Shown piece after piece: positions 8,326 to 16,618 of a DNA stretch of 64,000 nucleotides. Position 1 is the stretch's first letter; each line of letters begins with the position of its first letter. Position numbers and translations under genes: made by a program. The stretch is from assembly GCF_012641405.1 (NCBI RefSeq), contig NZ_JABAII010000013.1:1-64000 (forward strand), written 5' to 3'. The DNA comes from Rhizobium sp. P40RR-XXII (GTDB taxonomy: Bacteria; Pseudomonadota; Alphaproteobacteria; Rhizobiales; Rhizobiaceae). The notes under the pieces were generated by a model. That model worked only from the letters and a program-made list of their open reading frames with translations. It was not told where the DNA came from and did no database searches.

Positions 8326-9015
8326 ATGACCATTCGCTTCGGCCTGCTTGCCTTTCCAGGTGTCCAGCAACTCGATCTGACCGCACCCTATGAGGTATTC
8401 GCCTCCATGGATGATGCCGAGGTGCATCTCGTCTGGAAGGATCTCTCGCCCATCGTTTCGGCAACGAAGCTGGTGCTGCAACCGACGACGACCTTTGCCG
8501 AATGCCCGCCGCTCGATGTGATCTGCGTGCCTGGCGGCGGCGGCGTCAATGCGCTGCTGGAGGATGACGCGGTCCTCAGTTTTATCCGGAAGCAGGCAGC
8601 CCAAGCCCGCTTCGTGACATCGGTATGCACAGGCTCCCTCGTCCTCGGCGCGGCTGGCCTGCTCAAGGGCAAGAAGGCGACGACCCATTGGAATGCGTGC
8701 GATTTCCTCGAGAATTTCGGCGCTATCGCCACGCCGGGGCGCGTCGTGCGGGATGGCAATGTCTTCACGGCGGGCGGCGTGACTGCCGGCATCGATTTCG
8801 GACTGACGATCGTTGCCGCCTTGCGTGACCGGGAGGAAGCCGAAGGGATCCAGTTGTCGCTGGAATATGCGCCGGAGCCGCCGTTTCATTCCGGATTACC
8901 CGAGAAGGCCAGCGCCGAGGTGTTGGCCAGAACCAAGGCACGCCTTGCCGGCTCGAGGACGGCGCGGCAGGCGATCATGGCTCGTCTTGCGGCTGCCGGA
9001 CACGAGCCCGGGTGA
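8326..9015 (+). CDS. DJ-1/PfpI family protein, isonitrile-hydratase-like
   Basis: A 229-aa cytoplasmic protein with the DJ-1/PfpI fold: FGLLAFPGVQQLDLTAPYEV at the start, the glycine-rich VPGGGGVNAL, and the nucleophile elbow SVCTGSLVLGAAGLL with its catalytic Cys near residue 102. This pattern and length match Pseudomonas isonitrile hydratase (InhA), which adds water to isonitriles to give N-formamides. The neighbouring formamidase-like enzyme on the other side of the GlxA regulator could use such a formamide; that link is inference. The start at 8326 has GGAGA at 8313-8317. It is probably controlled by the divergent GlxA-type regulator. Confidence 0.82.
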   Translation: MTIRFGLLAFPGVQQLDLTAPYEVFASMDDAEVHLVWKDLSPIVSATKLVLQPTTTFAECPPLDVICVPGGGGVNALLEDDAVLSFIRKQAAQARFVTSVCTGSLVLGAAGLLKGKKATTHWNACDFLENFGAIATPGRVVRDGNVFTAGGVTAGIDFGLTIVAALRDREEAEGIQLSLEYAPEPPFHSGLPEKASAEVLARTKARLAGSRTARQAIMARLAAAGHEPG

Positions 9016-9224
9016 GCACCGGTTTGTCCACCGGCACTGTCACCTCGATGAAATGGAGCGCCGATAGGGAGGCGATCGTCGATTGATCATGTCGAGGTGG
9101 TGATGGGCAGGCGGAAGAATGGAATTCCAGTTTCACGTCGCCCATCATGCTTGACACAAATAGCTTTTCTGCGACCGTGGGATCATGACAGCGTCCCCGG
9201 CCTTACTGGGAAAAGGCTCATTTG

Positions 9225-10271
9225 ATGAACGAATTCCGATCATTTCACTGCGTGTCACGCTTCCTCAAAGCGCTGACAATCCTGATCAGTGCAGGCCTTT
9301 GCTCGATACCGCCGGCGACGGCTGCCGAGGCGTCCGAGATGGCGCCGCAGACCAAGGCTTCGAGCGAACAGGTGGAAAAACTCATCGGCACATTGCGTGA
9401 CAGCAATGCCATGTCAGGCCCGGATCTTGGTCAGCGGCGTGCCGGTTTCGAGAGGCTCATGGCGTCGACGCCGGATCCGTCGCGCGTGCAGATACGGCGC
9501 GTCGATGCCAATGGTGTGGATGGTGATCTGATCTGGCCGGCGCGATTGCATCATCCGATCGGCCGGCGCGCCATTCTCTACCTGCATGGCGGCGGCTTTT
9601 ACAGCGGCTCGCTCAGAACGCATATCAACATCGCCGGCGCGCTCGCCAAGGCGGCGTCGGCCGATGTCTTGCTGATCGATTATCGCCTCGCACCGGAAAA
9701 TAGCTTTCCCGCGCAAAGAGACGATGCAGTTGCCGCCTATCGCTGGCTTCTGACGTCGGGATACAAGCCTGGCAATATCGTCGTTGCCGGCGAATCGGTC
9801 GGCGCAACCTTGGCTATCGAGATCGTCCTCAACCAGCTCCATCTGAGGGGCGCGCTTCCCGCGGCAGTCGTCGCAATGAGCCCCGTCACCGATTTTGCGG
9901 CAACGGGTGCCTCGCTGGCGGCCAATGCATCCGAGGATCCGTTCATGGGCAAGGACGAGCTGAGCCTCATCCGCAATGCATTCGTTCGGGATCGATCCCC
10001 CGACGATCCGGACATATCGCCGCTCTATGGCAATTTCTCCGGCTTTCCGCCGCTGCTGATCCAGGTCGGCTCGCGCGAGGCGCTGCTCGACGACAGTACG
10101 AGGCTGGCGGACAAGGTGCGTCAGGCAGGCGGTAGCGTGAATCTGGAAATCTGGCCGGGCATGATCCATCAATGGCAGATTTTCCCCTTCTGGCTCGATG
10201 ACGCAAGAAAGTCGAATGCGAGAGTTGCGGAATTCGCGATATCGCATTTCGCTGACAAGCCGGTGCAATAG
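9225..10271 (+). CDS. Exported alpha/beta hydrolase, HSL-type esterase/lipase
   Basis: A 348-aa protein with an N-terminal signal peptide (hydrophobic FLKALTILISAGLCSIPPAT followed by an Ala-Ala-Glu cleavage region near residue 35), so it probably acts in the periplasm. The hormone-sensitive-lipase family motif HGGGFYSG forms the oxyanion hole. The catalytic triad is visible as Ser in GESVGA, Asp in SREALLDDS and His in GMIHQWQ. It probably hydrolyses short-chain esters. The ATG at 9225 follows an in-frame TTG, and no strong Shine-Dalgarno is visible. Neighbouring genes give no clue to the substrate. Confidence 0.85.
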   Translation: MNEFRSFHCVSRFLKALTILISAGLCSIPPATAAEASEMAPQTKASSEQVEKLIGTLRDSNAMSGPDLGQRRAGFERLMASTPDPSRVQIRRVDANGVDGDLIWPARLHHPIGRRAILYLHGGGFYSGSLRTHINIAGALAKAASADVLLIDYRLAPENSFPAQRDDAVAAYRWLLTSGYKPGNIVVAGESVGATLAIEIVLNQLHLRGALPAAVVAMSPVTDFAATGASLAANASEDPFMGKDELSLIRNAFVRDRSPDDPDISPLYGNFSGFPPLLIQVGSREALLDDSTRLADKVRQAGGSVNLEIWPGMIHQWQIFPFWLDDARKSNARVAEFAISHFADKPVQ

Positions 10272-10373
10272 TTTTCATGCGCAAGGACATGCCAAGCCTT
10301 GATCCGTCTGAGATCGAGGAACGGCGAGTGTTTGCTTTTGCCTGTCCTTGTGCTGTCATCACTGTGTCATTTG

Positions 10374-10387
10374 TTTATCGCGATAAA
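10374..10387. promoter_or_regulatory. 14-bp palindrome TTTATCGCGATAAA, distal operator of the haloperoxidase gene
   Basis: A perfect palindrome 103 bp before the haloperoxidase start. The same core recurs at 10445-10456, with 70 bp between the two centres. This is the layout of a repressor that binds two operators, possibly with DNA looping. I do not recognise the regulator. Confidence 0.5.
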
Positions 10388-10444
10388 TGATTGTGGAGCA
10401 GTTTTTTGGGTAGACAAAACGAACGAAAGGTTTTATGCAGATGC

Positions 10445-10456
10445 TTATCGCGATAA
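10445..10456. promoter_or_regulatory. 12-bp palindrome TTATCGCGATAA, proximal operator of the haloperoxidase gene
   Basis: The second copy of the TTATCGCGATAA palindrome, 33 bp before the start codon and in the expected region of transcription start. It is exact over 12 bp and sits in strongly A+T-rich DNA. Confidence 0.5.
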
Positions 10457-10489
10457 TAAATCGCATAATAACTTTTTATGGAGATTGAA

Positions 10490-11464
10490 ATGAGCCAGTC
10501 GATCCCTCAAGCTACTCGTCGGGGCGTTATGACAGCCGGGCTCGGCCTTGCCGCCGCTGCAGCCGTCGCTCCCTTCGCTCAACCTGCACAAGCCTCTACA
10601 AAGCAACCAACTTCGAAAGGTAAGGACACAATGAGCAGCAGCACGATTACCACCAAGGACGGCACGCAGATCTTCTACAAGGATTGGGGAACAGGCCAGC
10701 CGATCGTCTTCCATCACGGATGGCCCTTGAGCTCCGACGATTGGGACGCCCAGATGCTCTTCTTCCTCCATCAGGGCTACCGCGTCATCGCCCATGACCG
10801 TCGCGGCCATGGCCGCTCCAGCCAGACGGAAACCGGCAACGAGATGGATACCTACGCCGCCGACGTGGCCGCGCTTACCGAGCATCTCGACCTCAAGGGC
10901 GCCATCCATGTCGGCCATTCCACGGGCGGCGGCGAAGTTGCCCGCTATGTGGCGCAGTATGGCGGTCATGGCCGCGTTTCGAAGGCTGTGCTGATCGGAG
11001 CCGTGCCGCCGATCATGGTCAAGTCCGAGAAGAACCCCGGCGGCTTGCCGCTGGAAGTTTTCGATGGCTTCCGTGCGGCACTTGCAGCCAATCGCGCTCA
11101 GTTCTTCCGCGATGTTCCCGCGGGACCGTTCTATGGCTTCAACCGTCCCGGCGCCGTTGTGTCGCAGGGCATTATCGACAATTGGTGGCGTCAGGGCATG
11201 ATGGGCGGCACAAAGGCCCATTATGATTGCATCAAGGCCTTCTCGGAAACCGATTTCACCGAAGATCTGAAGAAGATCGAAGTGCCGACGCTCGTCATGC
11301 ATGGCGACGACGACCAGATCGTGCCGATCGCAGATTCGGCCCTTCTTTCCTCGAAGCTGCTGAAGAACGGCACGCTGAAGGTTTACAAGGGCTTCCCGCA
11401 CGGCATGGCCACCACCCATGCGGATGTCATCAATGCGGACTTGCTGGCCTTCTTCAAGGCCTGA
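10490..11464 (+). CDS. Alpha/beta hydrolase of the non-heme chloroperoxidase family with a Tat-type leader
   Basis: A 324-aa protein. The C-terminal 277 residues are a cofactor-free haloperoxidase/esterase: it begins [20 protein letters not shown], the nucleophile elbow is GHSTGGGE, the acid is in HGDDDQIVP and the His is in FPHGMATTH. The first 45 residues are a Tat-type signal ([17 protein letters not shown], ending in AQPAQAS), so the product is probably exported folded. The ATG at 10490 has GGAG at 10480-10483. An internal ATG at 10631 has GGTAAGGA before it and is exactly where cytoplasmic relatives begin. Two TATCGCGATA palindromes lie upstream and a terminator downstream, so it is a single-gene unit. 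Confidence 0.85.
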   Translation: MSQSIPQATRRGVMTAGLGLAAAAAVAPFAQPAQASTKQPTSKGKDTMSSSTITTKDGTQIFYKDWGTGQPIVFHHGWPLSSDDWDAQMLFFLHQGYRVIAHDRRGHGRSSQTETGNEMDTYAADVAALTEHLDLKGAIHVGHSTGGGEVARYVAQYGGHGRVSKAVLIGAVPPIMVKSEKNPGGLPLEVFDGFRAALAANRAQFFRDVPAGPFYGFNRPGAVVSQGIIDNWWRQGMMGGTKAHYDCIKAFSETDFTEDLKKIEVPTLVMHGDDDQIVPIADSALLSSKLLKNGTLKVYKGFPHGMATTHADVINADLLAFFKA

Positions 11465-11488
11465 TGCAGTCTTGAAACTTGAAAACAG

Positions 11489-11512
11489 AGCGCCCGCCAA
11501 AAGGCGGGCGCT
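11489..11512 (+). terminator. Hairpin terminator after the haloperoxidase gene
   Basis: A perfect 10-bp stem, AGCGCCCGCC with GGCGGGCGCT, and an AAAA loop. No T-run follows, so it may act with Rho or mainly protect the mRNA end. Confidence 0.6.
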
Positions 11513-11549
11513 TCACAGCCTGCCGAGTGCTGTTACCGCCTCTGCCGCT

Positions 11550-11723
11550 TCAGCTATCGAGTTTCAACGAAAGCTGAACGGCGCGTGGCAGGGGCGGTAG
11601 CGGCCGGCTGATTTCCACACGGCGCGTCCAGTTGGCGCGCCGTTCCTGTTCGCGCTCCCGAAGTGCCTTCGAGACAGCGACAAAGGTCATTGCACGTTCG
11701 ATGACTTGTTCGGCCTTGGTCAT
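11550..11723 (-). CDS. Small hypothetical protein, 57 aa
   Basis: The product, MTKAEQVIERAMTFVAVSKA then an Arg/Glu-rich helix and a Pro-rich tail, has no family I recognise. The ATG at 11723 has a good GGAGA sequence 5 bases upstream, and this decides the start over an in-frame ATG 12 bases earlier. The charge pattern suggests a soluble helical protein. It is convergent with the haloperoxidase gene. Real translation is likely from the ribosome site but not certain. Confidence 0.5.
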   Translation of the reverse strand: MTKAEQVIERAMTFVAVSKALREREQERRANWTRRVEISRPLPPLPRAVQLSLKLDS

Positions 11724-11863
11724 GGATATCTCCATTTGTTCACTTTATGTTCTCATATTGGGCGCACGAAGTCAAGCAAGCCGGGCATTCGGGCGGATTG
11801 GCACCTTCCGGCGTTTCCAATATCGATGTCCGCGACGATCAGAGGATCGGGCCATCTCGGCCG

Positions 11864-12370
11864 CTATTGCCGGCGCAGGTTGATTTCACTGGTGACGATG
11901 GCTTTGCCCGAGGTCTGATCCTTGTCGACGGTCCTCAGCGTCAGCTGACCGCTGCCTTGCCGGTCGATGGTCATATTGGCATCCCGGTCGCCATTGACGA
12001 GGCGTGCCCAGCGCACCGACAGGTTGATGACATCACCCTGCCTGCTGCCCGACAGCTGCGACGTTGCGCCGGACGGACCGGTATAGGTGCCGGAATATTG
12101 GGTTCCTCGGGCCGTGAGCTGGGCCGAGATCGCGCGATTGATGATGAGAAGGCCGCGACAGTTCCCCGTCATCGAAATCGAGGCGCCCGGTGCACTGATG
12201 TTGAACCAGCAGGAGACGCCGATCAGCGAGCTGCCTATCTTTCGAAGCACCTTGCCGGTCCCCGTCCAGCTGCCGTTCAATGGTTTTAGAAATCCGCTAT
12301 CGTCTGCCGCGGCGGGTATTGCGGCATGAAGCCCGGTAAGGATTGCGAGAAGGCATGCCTGTCGGCGCAT
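11864..12370 (-). CDS. Exported protein of unknown function, 168 aa
   Basis: The first 22 residues form a signal peptide (MRRQACLLAILTGLHAAIPA, cleavage at Ala-Ala-Asp). The mature part has many short beta-type segments (FLKPLNGSWTGTGKV, SISMTGNCRGLLII, GTYTGPSG) that suggest a small periplasmic beta barrel. Similar proteins are common in rhizobia, but I cannot name the family. It lies 64 bp downstream of the convergent-free zntB end on the same strand and may not share its promoter. Confidence 0.75.
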   Translation of the reverse strand: MRRQACLLAILTGLHAAIPAAADDSGFLKPLNGSWTGTGKVLRKIGSSLIGVSCWFNISAPGASISMTGNCRGLLIINRAISAQLTARGTQYSGTYTGPSGATSQLSGSRQGDVINLSVRWARLVNGDRDANMTIDRQGSGQLTLRTVDKDQTSGKAIVTSEINLRRQ

Positions 12371-12434
12371 GGGAACAACCTTTTCACGCGAATTGACGGA
12401 GAACGCCGCAAAGACATCGCCGGTTCCGCCGCGG

Positions 12435-13466
12435 TCACAGCCAATTGATGCGCTTCAGCACATAAAGGGTAATGACGGAGGTGATGGCGACCAAGGCGAC
12501 GATGATGATGAATGCCCAGGTGTCGTTGACGCCCGGAATGCCGCCGACATTCATGCCGAAAAGGCCGGCGACGACGCTCGGCGGCAGGAGGAGGGCGGCC
12601 AGTGCTGCGAGCCGGTTTGAATTGCGGGCGATGCGTTCGCTGATGACGGTCGAAAGGTCGTCGTGCAGAATACCCGTCCGGTCGCGGATCGCGTCGAGAT
12701 ATTCGATGCAGCGCATCAGCTTGTCGATAACCTCGCGCATTCGAAGCTTGTCGCGGTCGGTAAGCCAGGGCGCGTCGTCGTGCTCGATGCGATTGAGAGC
12801 ATCGCGCTGCGGTGAAAGATAGCGCCGCAGCTGCACGGCTCGCCGGCGAAGCAGCTTCAGACGCTCGCGGACCTCGGCGGCCTCGCCATGGAAGATCAGC
12901 TCATCCAGCTCGTCCACCTCTTCATCCATCTGATCAAGAACGGGCTCCAGGTCCCTCACAAGCTTGTCGCTGACGAGCGCCAGCAATTCGCCGGTGCGCT
13001 TCGGCCCCTTGCCCTTTTCCAGCGCCTGGCGGATATCGCGAAGGGCTGTGATGTAATGCCCGCTGTCGCGGAACGTCACGACACGGTCCTCGTCCACCCA
13101 GGCATGCAAGGGCACGAGGTCCAGCTCCGCCGCCACTCCCTCGACATCCTGAGGAGGGGCGGCACATACGCCGCGAAGGATGATCAGCAGGCCGTCGTCA
13201 ACCGGCTCCACGCGCGGGCGGGATTCGTCTTCCAGCAGCGCATCGGCAACGAGCGGATCGAAGCCGCCACTGCTGATTACCCATGCTGCCGCGGCATCGT
13301 GATTACGCTCGAGATGGACCCAGAGGATGCCATCCGCCGGCTTCCAGTTCTGCAGGCCGGCGGCGCCGATCTCGCGACAGCCGCCATTGCCGTCGAGAAG
13401 AACCGCGAAACGTATGCCGGGCTCGACGCCGTAGCTGAGTTGAACCTTCTGGCCTGCGACTTCCAT
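12435..13466 (-). CDS. zntB: CorA-superfamily divalent-metal transporter, ZntB type
   Basis: A 343-aa inner-membrane protein. A long cytoplasmic N-terminal domain with helical, acidic segments (DQMDEEVDELDELIFHGEAA) precedes two membrane helices near residues 285-340. The first helix ends with the superfamily signature GMN (AGLFGMNVGGIPG), and the following IPG matches ZntB proteins better than Mg2+ channels of the CorA type. ZntB transports Zn2+ with protons. The start at 13466 (MEVAGQKVQLSYGV) follows GGGGGAGG; an in-frame ATG 42 bases upstream is less likely. No metal regulator is adjacent. Confidence 0.82.
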   Translation of the reverse strand: MEVAGQKVQLSYGVEPGIRFAVLLDGNGGCREIGAAGLQNWKPADGILWVHLERNHDAAAAWVISSGGFDPLVADALLEDESRPRVEPVDDGLLIILRGVCAAPPQDVEGVAAELDLVPLHAWVDEDRVVTFRDSGHYITALRDIRQALEKGKGPKRTGELLALVSDKLVRDLEPVLDQMDEEVDELDELIFHGEAAEVRERLKLLRRRAVQLRRYLSPQRDALNRIEHDDAPWLTDRDKLRMREVIDKLMRCIEYLDAIRDRTGILHDDLSTVISERIARNSNRLAALAALLLPPSVVAGLFGMNVGGIPGVNDTWAFIIIVALVAITSVITLYVLKRINWL

Positions 13467-13603
13467 CCGCTCCCATCCTCCCCCGAGCATAAAAGAAAGC
13501 GAAATCATGCGTCTATTTTTGATAGTTCTAGCACCGCGCGGCTTGGGGCGGAACTGGAGTCTGTGACGAATGATCGTATTCGCGGGATTTCAGGGCGGGG
13601 CGA

Positions 13604-16261
13604 TTACTCGGCCGCCGCAGCAAGACAGCCGTCGATGATGGTGCGGATCTCGGCGCGGCAGGAGCCGCAATTGGTTCCGGCATTGAGCTCCTTGCCGACG
13701 GCTTCGACGCTATGGCAACCGCCGCGAATGACGGCGACGATCTGATTGACGCCGACGCTGAAGCAGGAGCAGACCGTCGCGCCGGCGTCGATGGTATCGG
13801 CTCCGGGTCTGCCGGCGATCAAAGCAAACCGCTTGCTGAGATTGCCATGCGATGCCGAAAGCTGGGCGATCGCCCAGTTCCGGGCCACGGCGACGGGCTG
13901 CCGCGCGACGAAGAGGGCCGCAAGTAGTCGGTCGCCGTTGAAGAAGGCAAGGCGCAAATCGCCGGAGGCCTGATCGGCATAGCCGAGCGGTTCGAGATCG
14001 GCAGGTATGTCGAATGTCGATCGACACCAGCCGATCCAGTCGTCGGGCGCCAAATTGAATGCAAGTTCCGTCCGCCAGCCGCCATCGGCCTTGGCGAGCG
14101 CCCAATAAGCGCTGTCGAGGTTATGTGGCTTTGCGGCGGAGACTGCGAAGCAATAATGCGATGCCAGGAAGCGCCGGGCGCGGACCGCGACATTCTTCGA
14201 GGCCGGCTGGCCGGAAACCGGATCCGTGACCGGGGCGACCACGGCGTCGATGCGGGCTTTGGCGGCAAAGCTGTCGTTCCAGTGCATCGGCACGAACAGG
14301 CTGCCGCGCGCCTGCCGCTCCGTCACCAAAGCGCGCACGATCACCTTGCCATGCGGGCTTTCGATCTCGACCAGGCTGGCTTCCGTAACCCCGATCTCGA
14401 TCGCGTCACGCGGATGGATCTCGGCAAACGGCTCGGCGATATGGGCCGAAAGCCGCGCGCTCTTGCCGGTGCGTGTCATCGTATGCCAGTGATCGCGAAC
14501 GCGCCCGGTATTGAGGGTGAGCGGAAAGCGGCTATCGGTTCGATCGCTCGCCAGCGGTTCTAAGGCGAGAAAGCGCGCCTTGCGATCGGGATGATAAAAC
14601 CCGCCATCTGCGAAGAAGCGCGTCGCCCTCGGCGCTGACCCGGCAGGCTGCGGCCACTGGAAGGGTAGGAGTGCGTCATAGTCCTTGGTCGTGATCGCTT
14701 CATGAGCACCGATGTCGAAATCGCGGCTGCCGGCATTTTCGAAGCCGGAGAGGCCGGCGTGCTCGGCGAAAATCTCCGCGTTTGTCCGAAAGGCGAAGGC
14801 CTGGGAAAATCCCATGCGGCGACCAACCTCCGCCATTTGCCACCAGTCGGGTCTGGCCTCGCCGGGCACTGCCAGAAACTGGCGCTGCCTGGAGATCCGC
14901 CGTTCGGAATTGGTGACGGTGCCGTCCTTTTCACCCCAGCCCAGTGAAGGCAGCAGCACATGCGCATGCCGCGTCGTATCGGTCTCGCGCAGAACGTCGG
15001 AGACGACGACGAAAGGACAGGCCTTAATGGCCGCCTCGACGGCATCGGCGTCCGGCATGGAGACGACCGGGTTCGTTGCCATGATCCACAATGCCTTGAT
15101 GCGGCCGTCGGCGACGGCGCGAAACATGTCGACTGCTTTCAATCCCGGCTTGGCGGCAATTCGGGGCGATTGCCAGAAGCGCTGCACCCGGTCGCGATCT
15201 CCAGCGCTCTCGATCGCCATGTGTGCGGCAAGCATGTTGGCGAGCCCACCGACCTCGCGGCCGCCCATGGCATTCGGCTGGCCGGTCAGCGAGAAGGGTC
15301 CCGTGCCGGGCCGGCCGATGCGGCCGGTGGCGAGATGGCAATTGATGATGGCGTTGACCTTGTCGGTGCCGGATGAGGATTGGTTGACGCCCTGGCTGTA
15401 GCAGGTGACGACCCTCTCGGTCGCGGCAAACAGCCGGTAGAATTCGCGCAGCTGCATGGCGGGCAGGCCCGTCAGTTCAAGCACGCGGCTAAACGACAGG
15501 GAGCTGGCGGCAGAAAAAGCCTCGGCAAAGCCGCCTGTATGTTCGGCAATGTAATTCTGGTCGATGGTGTTGCTTGCGATCAGATGTTCGAAAAGGCCCA
15601 GGAAAAGGGCAACGTCGCCATCCGGCCGGATCGCCAGATGCAGATCGGCGATATCGCAGGTCATTGTCCGGCGTGGGTCGATAACGACGATCTTCATCGC
15701 CGGGCGCGCCGCCTTTGCCGCCGCCAGCCGCTGATAGATGACCGGATGACACCAGGCGAGATTGGAGCCGGTGAGGATGACAAGGTCGGCAAGCTCGATA
15801 TCCTCGTAGGTGCCGGGCACCGTGTCCGAGCCGAAGGCGCGGCGATGGCCGGCGACCGAAGACGACATGCAGAGCCGCGAGTTCGTATCAATATTGCCCG
15901 AGCCGATGAAGCCCTTCATCAGCTTGTTGGCGACGTAATAATCCTCCGTCAACAGCTGACCGGAGACGTAGAAGGCAACGGATTGAGGCCCATGCTCGGC
16001 AATCGTCTCGCTGAAGCGTTTGGCGACCAGATCAAGCGCCTCGTCCCAGCTTGCCCTTTGGCCGGCAATTTCCGGATGGAGCAGGCGACCGTCGAGATCG
16101 ATCGTTTCGGCGAGGGCGGAGCCCTTCGAGCACAGGCGCCCGAAGTTGGAAGGGTGGTCAAGATCGCCTTTGACGGAGACTTTGCCGTCTTCATCGACCC
16201 TGGCAATGACGCCGCAACCGACGCCGCAATAGGGGCAGGTGGTTTTGACCTCCGCTTCCAT
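13604..16261 (-). CDS. nasA: Assimilatory nitrate reductase catalytic subunit
   Basis: An 885-aa cytoplasmic molybdoenzyme that reduces nitrate to nitrite. The N-terminal [4Fe-4S] cluster is held by Cys9, Cys12, Cys16 and Cys44 (CPYCGVGC...GRLC). The body is the bis-MGD oxidoreductase fold (TDKVNAIINCHLATGRIGRP, then the dinucleotide-binding domain after residue 560). The C-terminal 55 residues form a BFD-like [2Fe-2S] domain with CSC...NCGSC, as in NasA proteins that take electrons from NADH through a partner. Its ATG shares one base with the nirD stop (TGATG), and GGCGGAG lies just before it, so translation is coupled. It is the last gene of the nrtABC-nirBD-nasA operon. Confidence 0.93.
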   Translation of the reverse strand: MEAEVKTTCPYCGVGCGVIARVDEDGKVSVKGDLDHPSNFGRLCSKGSALAETIDLDGRLLHPEIAGQRASWDEALDLVAKRFSETIAEHGPQSVAFYVSGQLLTEDYYVANKLMKGFIGSGNIDTNSRLCMSSSVAGHRRAFGSDTVPGTYEDIELADLVILTGSNLAWCHPVIYQRLAAAKAARPAMKIVVIDPRRTMTCDIADLHLAIRPDGDVALFLGLFEHLIASNTIDQNYIAEHTGGFAEAFSAASSLSFSRVLELTGLPAMQLREFYRLFAATERVVTCYSQGVNQSSSGTDKVNAIINCHLATGRIGRPGTGPFSLTGQPNAMGGREVGGLANMLAAHMAIESAGDRDRVQRFWQSPRIAAKPGLKAVDMFRAVADGRIKALWIMATNPVVSMPDADAVEAAIKACPFVVVSDVLRETDTTRHAHVLLPSLGWGEKDGTVTNSERRISRQRQFLAVPGEARPDWWQMAEVGRRMGFSQAFAFRTNAEIFAEHAGLSGFENAGSRDFDIGAHEAITTKDYDALLPFQWPQPAGSAPRATRFFADGGFYHPDRKARFLALEPLASDRTDSRFPLTLNTGRVRDHWHTMTRTGKSARLSAHIAEPFAEIHPRDAIEIGVTEASLVEIESPHGKVIVRALVTERQARGSLFVPMHWNDSFAAKARIDAVVAPVTDPVSGQPASKNVAVRARRFLASHYCFAVSAAKPHNLDSAYWALAKADGGWRTELAFNLAPDDWIGWCRSTFDIPADLEPLGYADQASGDLRLAFFNGDRLLAALFVARQPVAVARNWAIAQLSASHGNLSKRFALIAGRPGADTIDAGATVCSCFSVGVNQIVAVIRGGCHSVEAVGKELNAGTNCGSCRAEIRTIIDGCLAAAAE

Positions 16262-16608
16262 CACTCCGCCGCCATCATCAGGCTTTCGAGTGCGATGAAG
16301 AGAGCGCCATCTTCGTTGCGGACGGGAATGGTTCGCACCTCGCCCTGATCGGCTCCAAGCGCCTTGCCGGTTTCGAGCGAGATCACCCAGTTGTGCAGCG
16401 GGCAGGTCACGGCCGTGCCGTGAACGATGCCCTGGGAGAGCGGGCCGCCTTTGTGCGGGCAGTGATCCTCGATGGCGAAGACCTCGTTTTCGGCCGTGCG
16501 GAATACCGCAATCTTGCCCTGCGGGGTTTTCACGCAACGCGCGCCGCGCAGCGGAATGTCGGCGATATTGCCGATTGCATGCCAGCTTTCCTTTGGCCAG
16601 GTCGTCAT
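16261..16608 (-). CDS. nirD: Assimilatory nitrite reductase small subunit
   Basis: A 115-aa Rieske-type protein, the small subunit of the NADH-dependent siroheme nitrite reductase. The [2Fe-2S] ligands are Cys50, His52, Cys69 and His72 (CPHKGG...CPLH). The start at 16608 is set by GAGGAG with a 6-base gap; another ATG lies 6 bases earlier with no gap from the ribosome site. The gene follows nirB by 10 bp and its stop overlaps the nasA start. Confidence 0.92.
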   Translation of the reverse strand: MTTWPKESWHAIGNIADIPLRGARCVKTPQGKIAVFRTAENEVFAIEDHCPHKGGPLSQGIVHGTAVTCPLHNWVISLETGKALGADQGEVRTIPVRNEDGALFIALESLMMAAE

Positions 16609-16618
16609 ACCCATCTCC

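Noticed and set aside
9019-9036. A short hairpin CCGGT/ACCGG after the DJ-1/PfpI gene as a terminator
   Set aside because: The stem has only 5 bp and no T-run follows.
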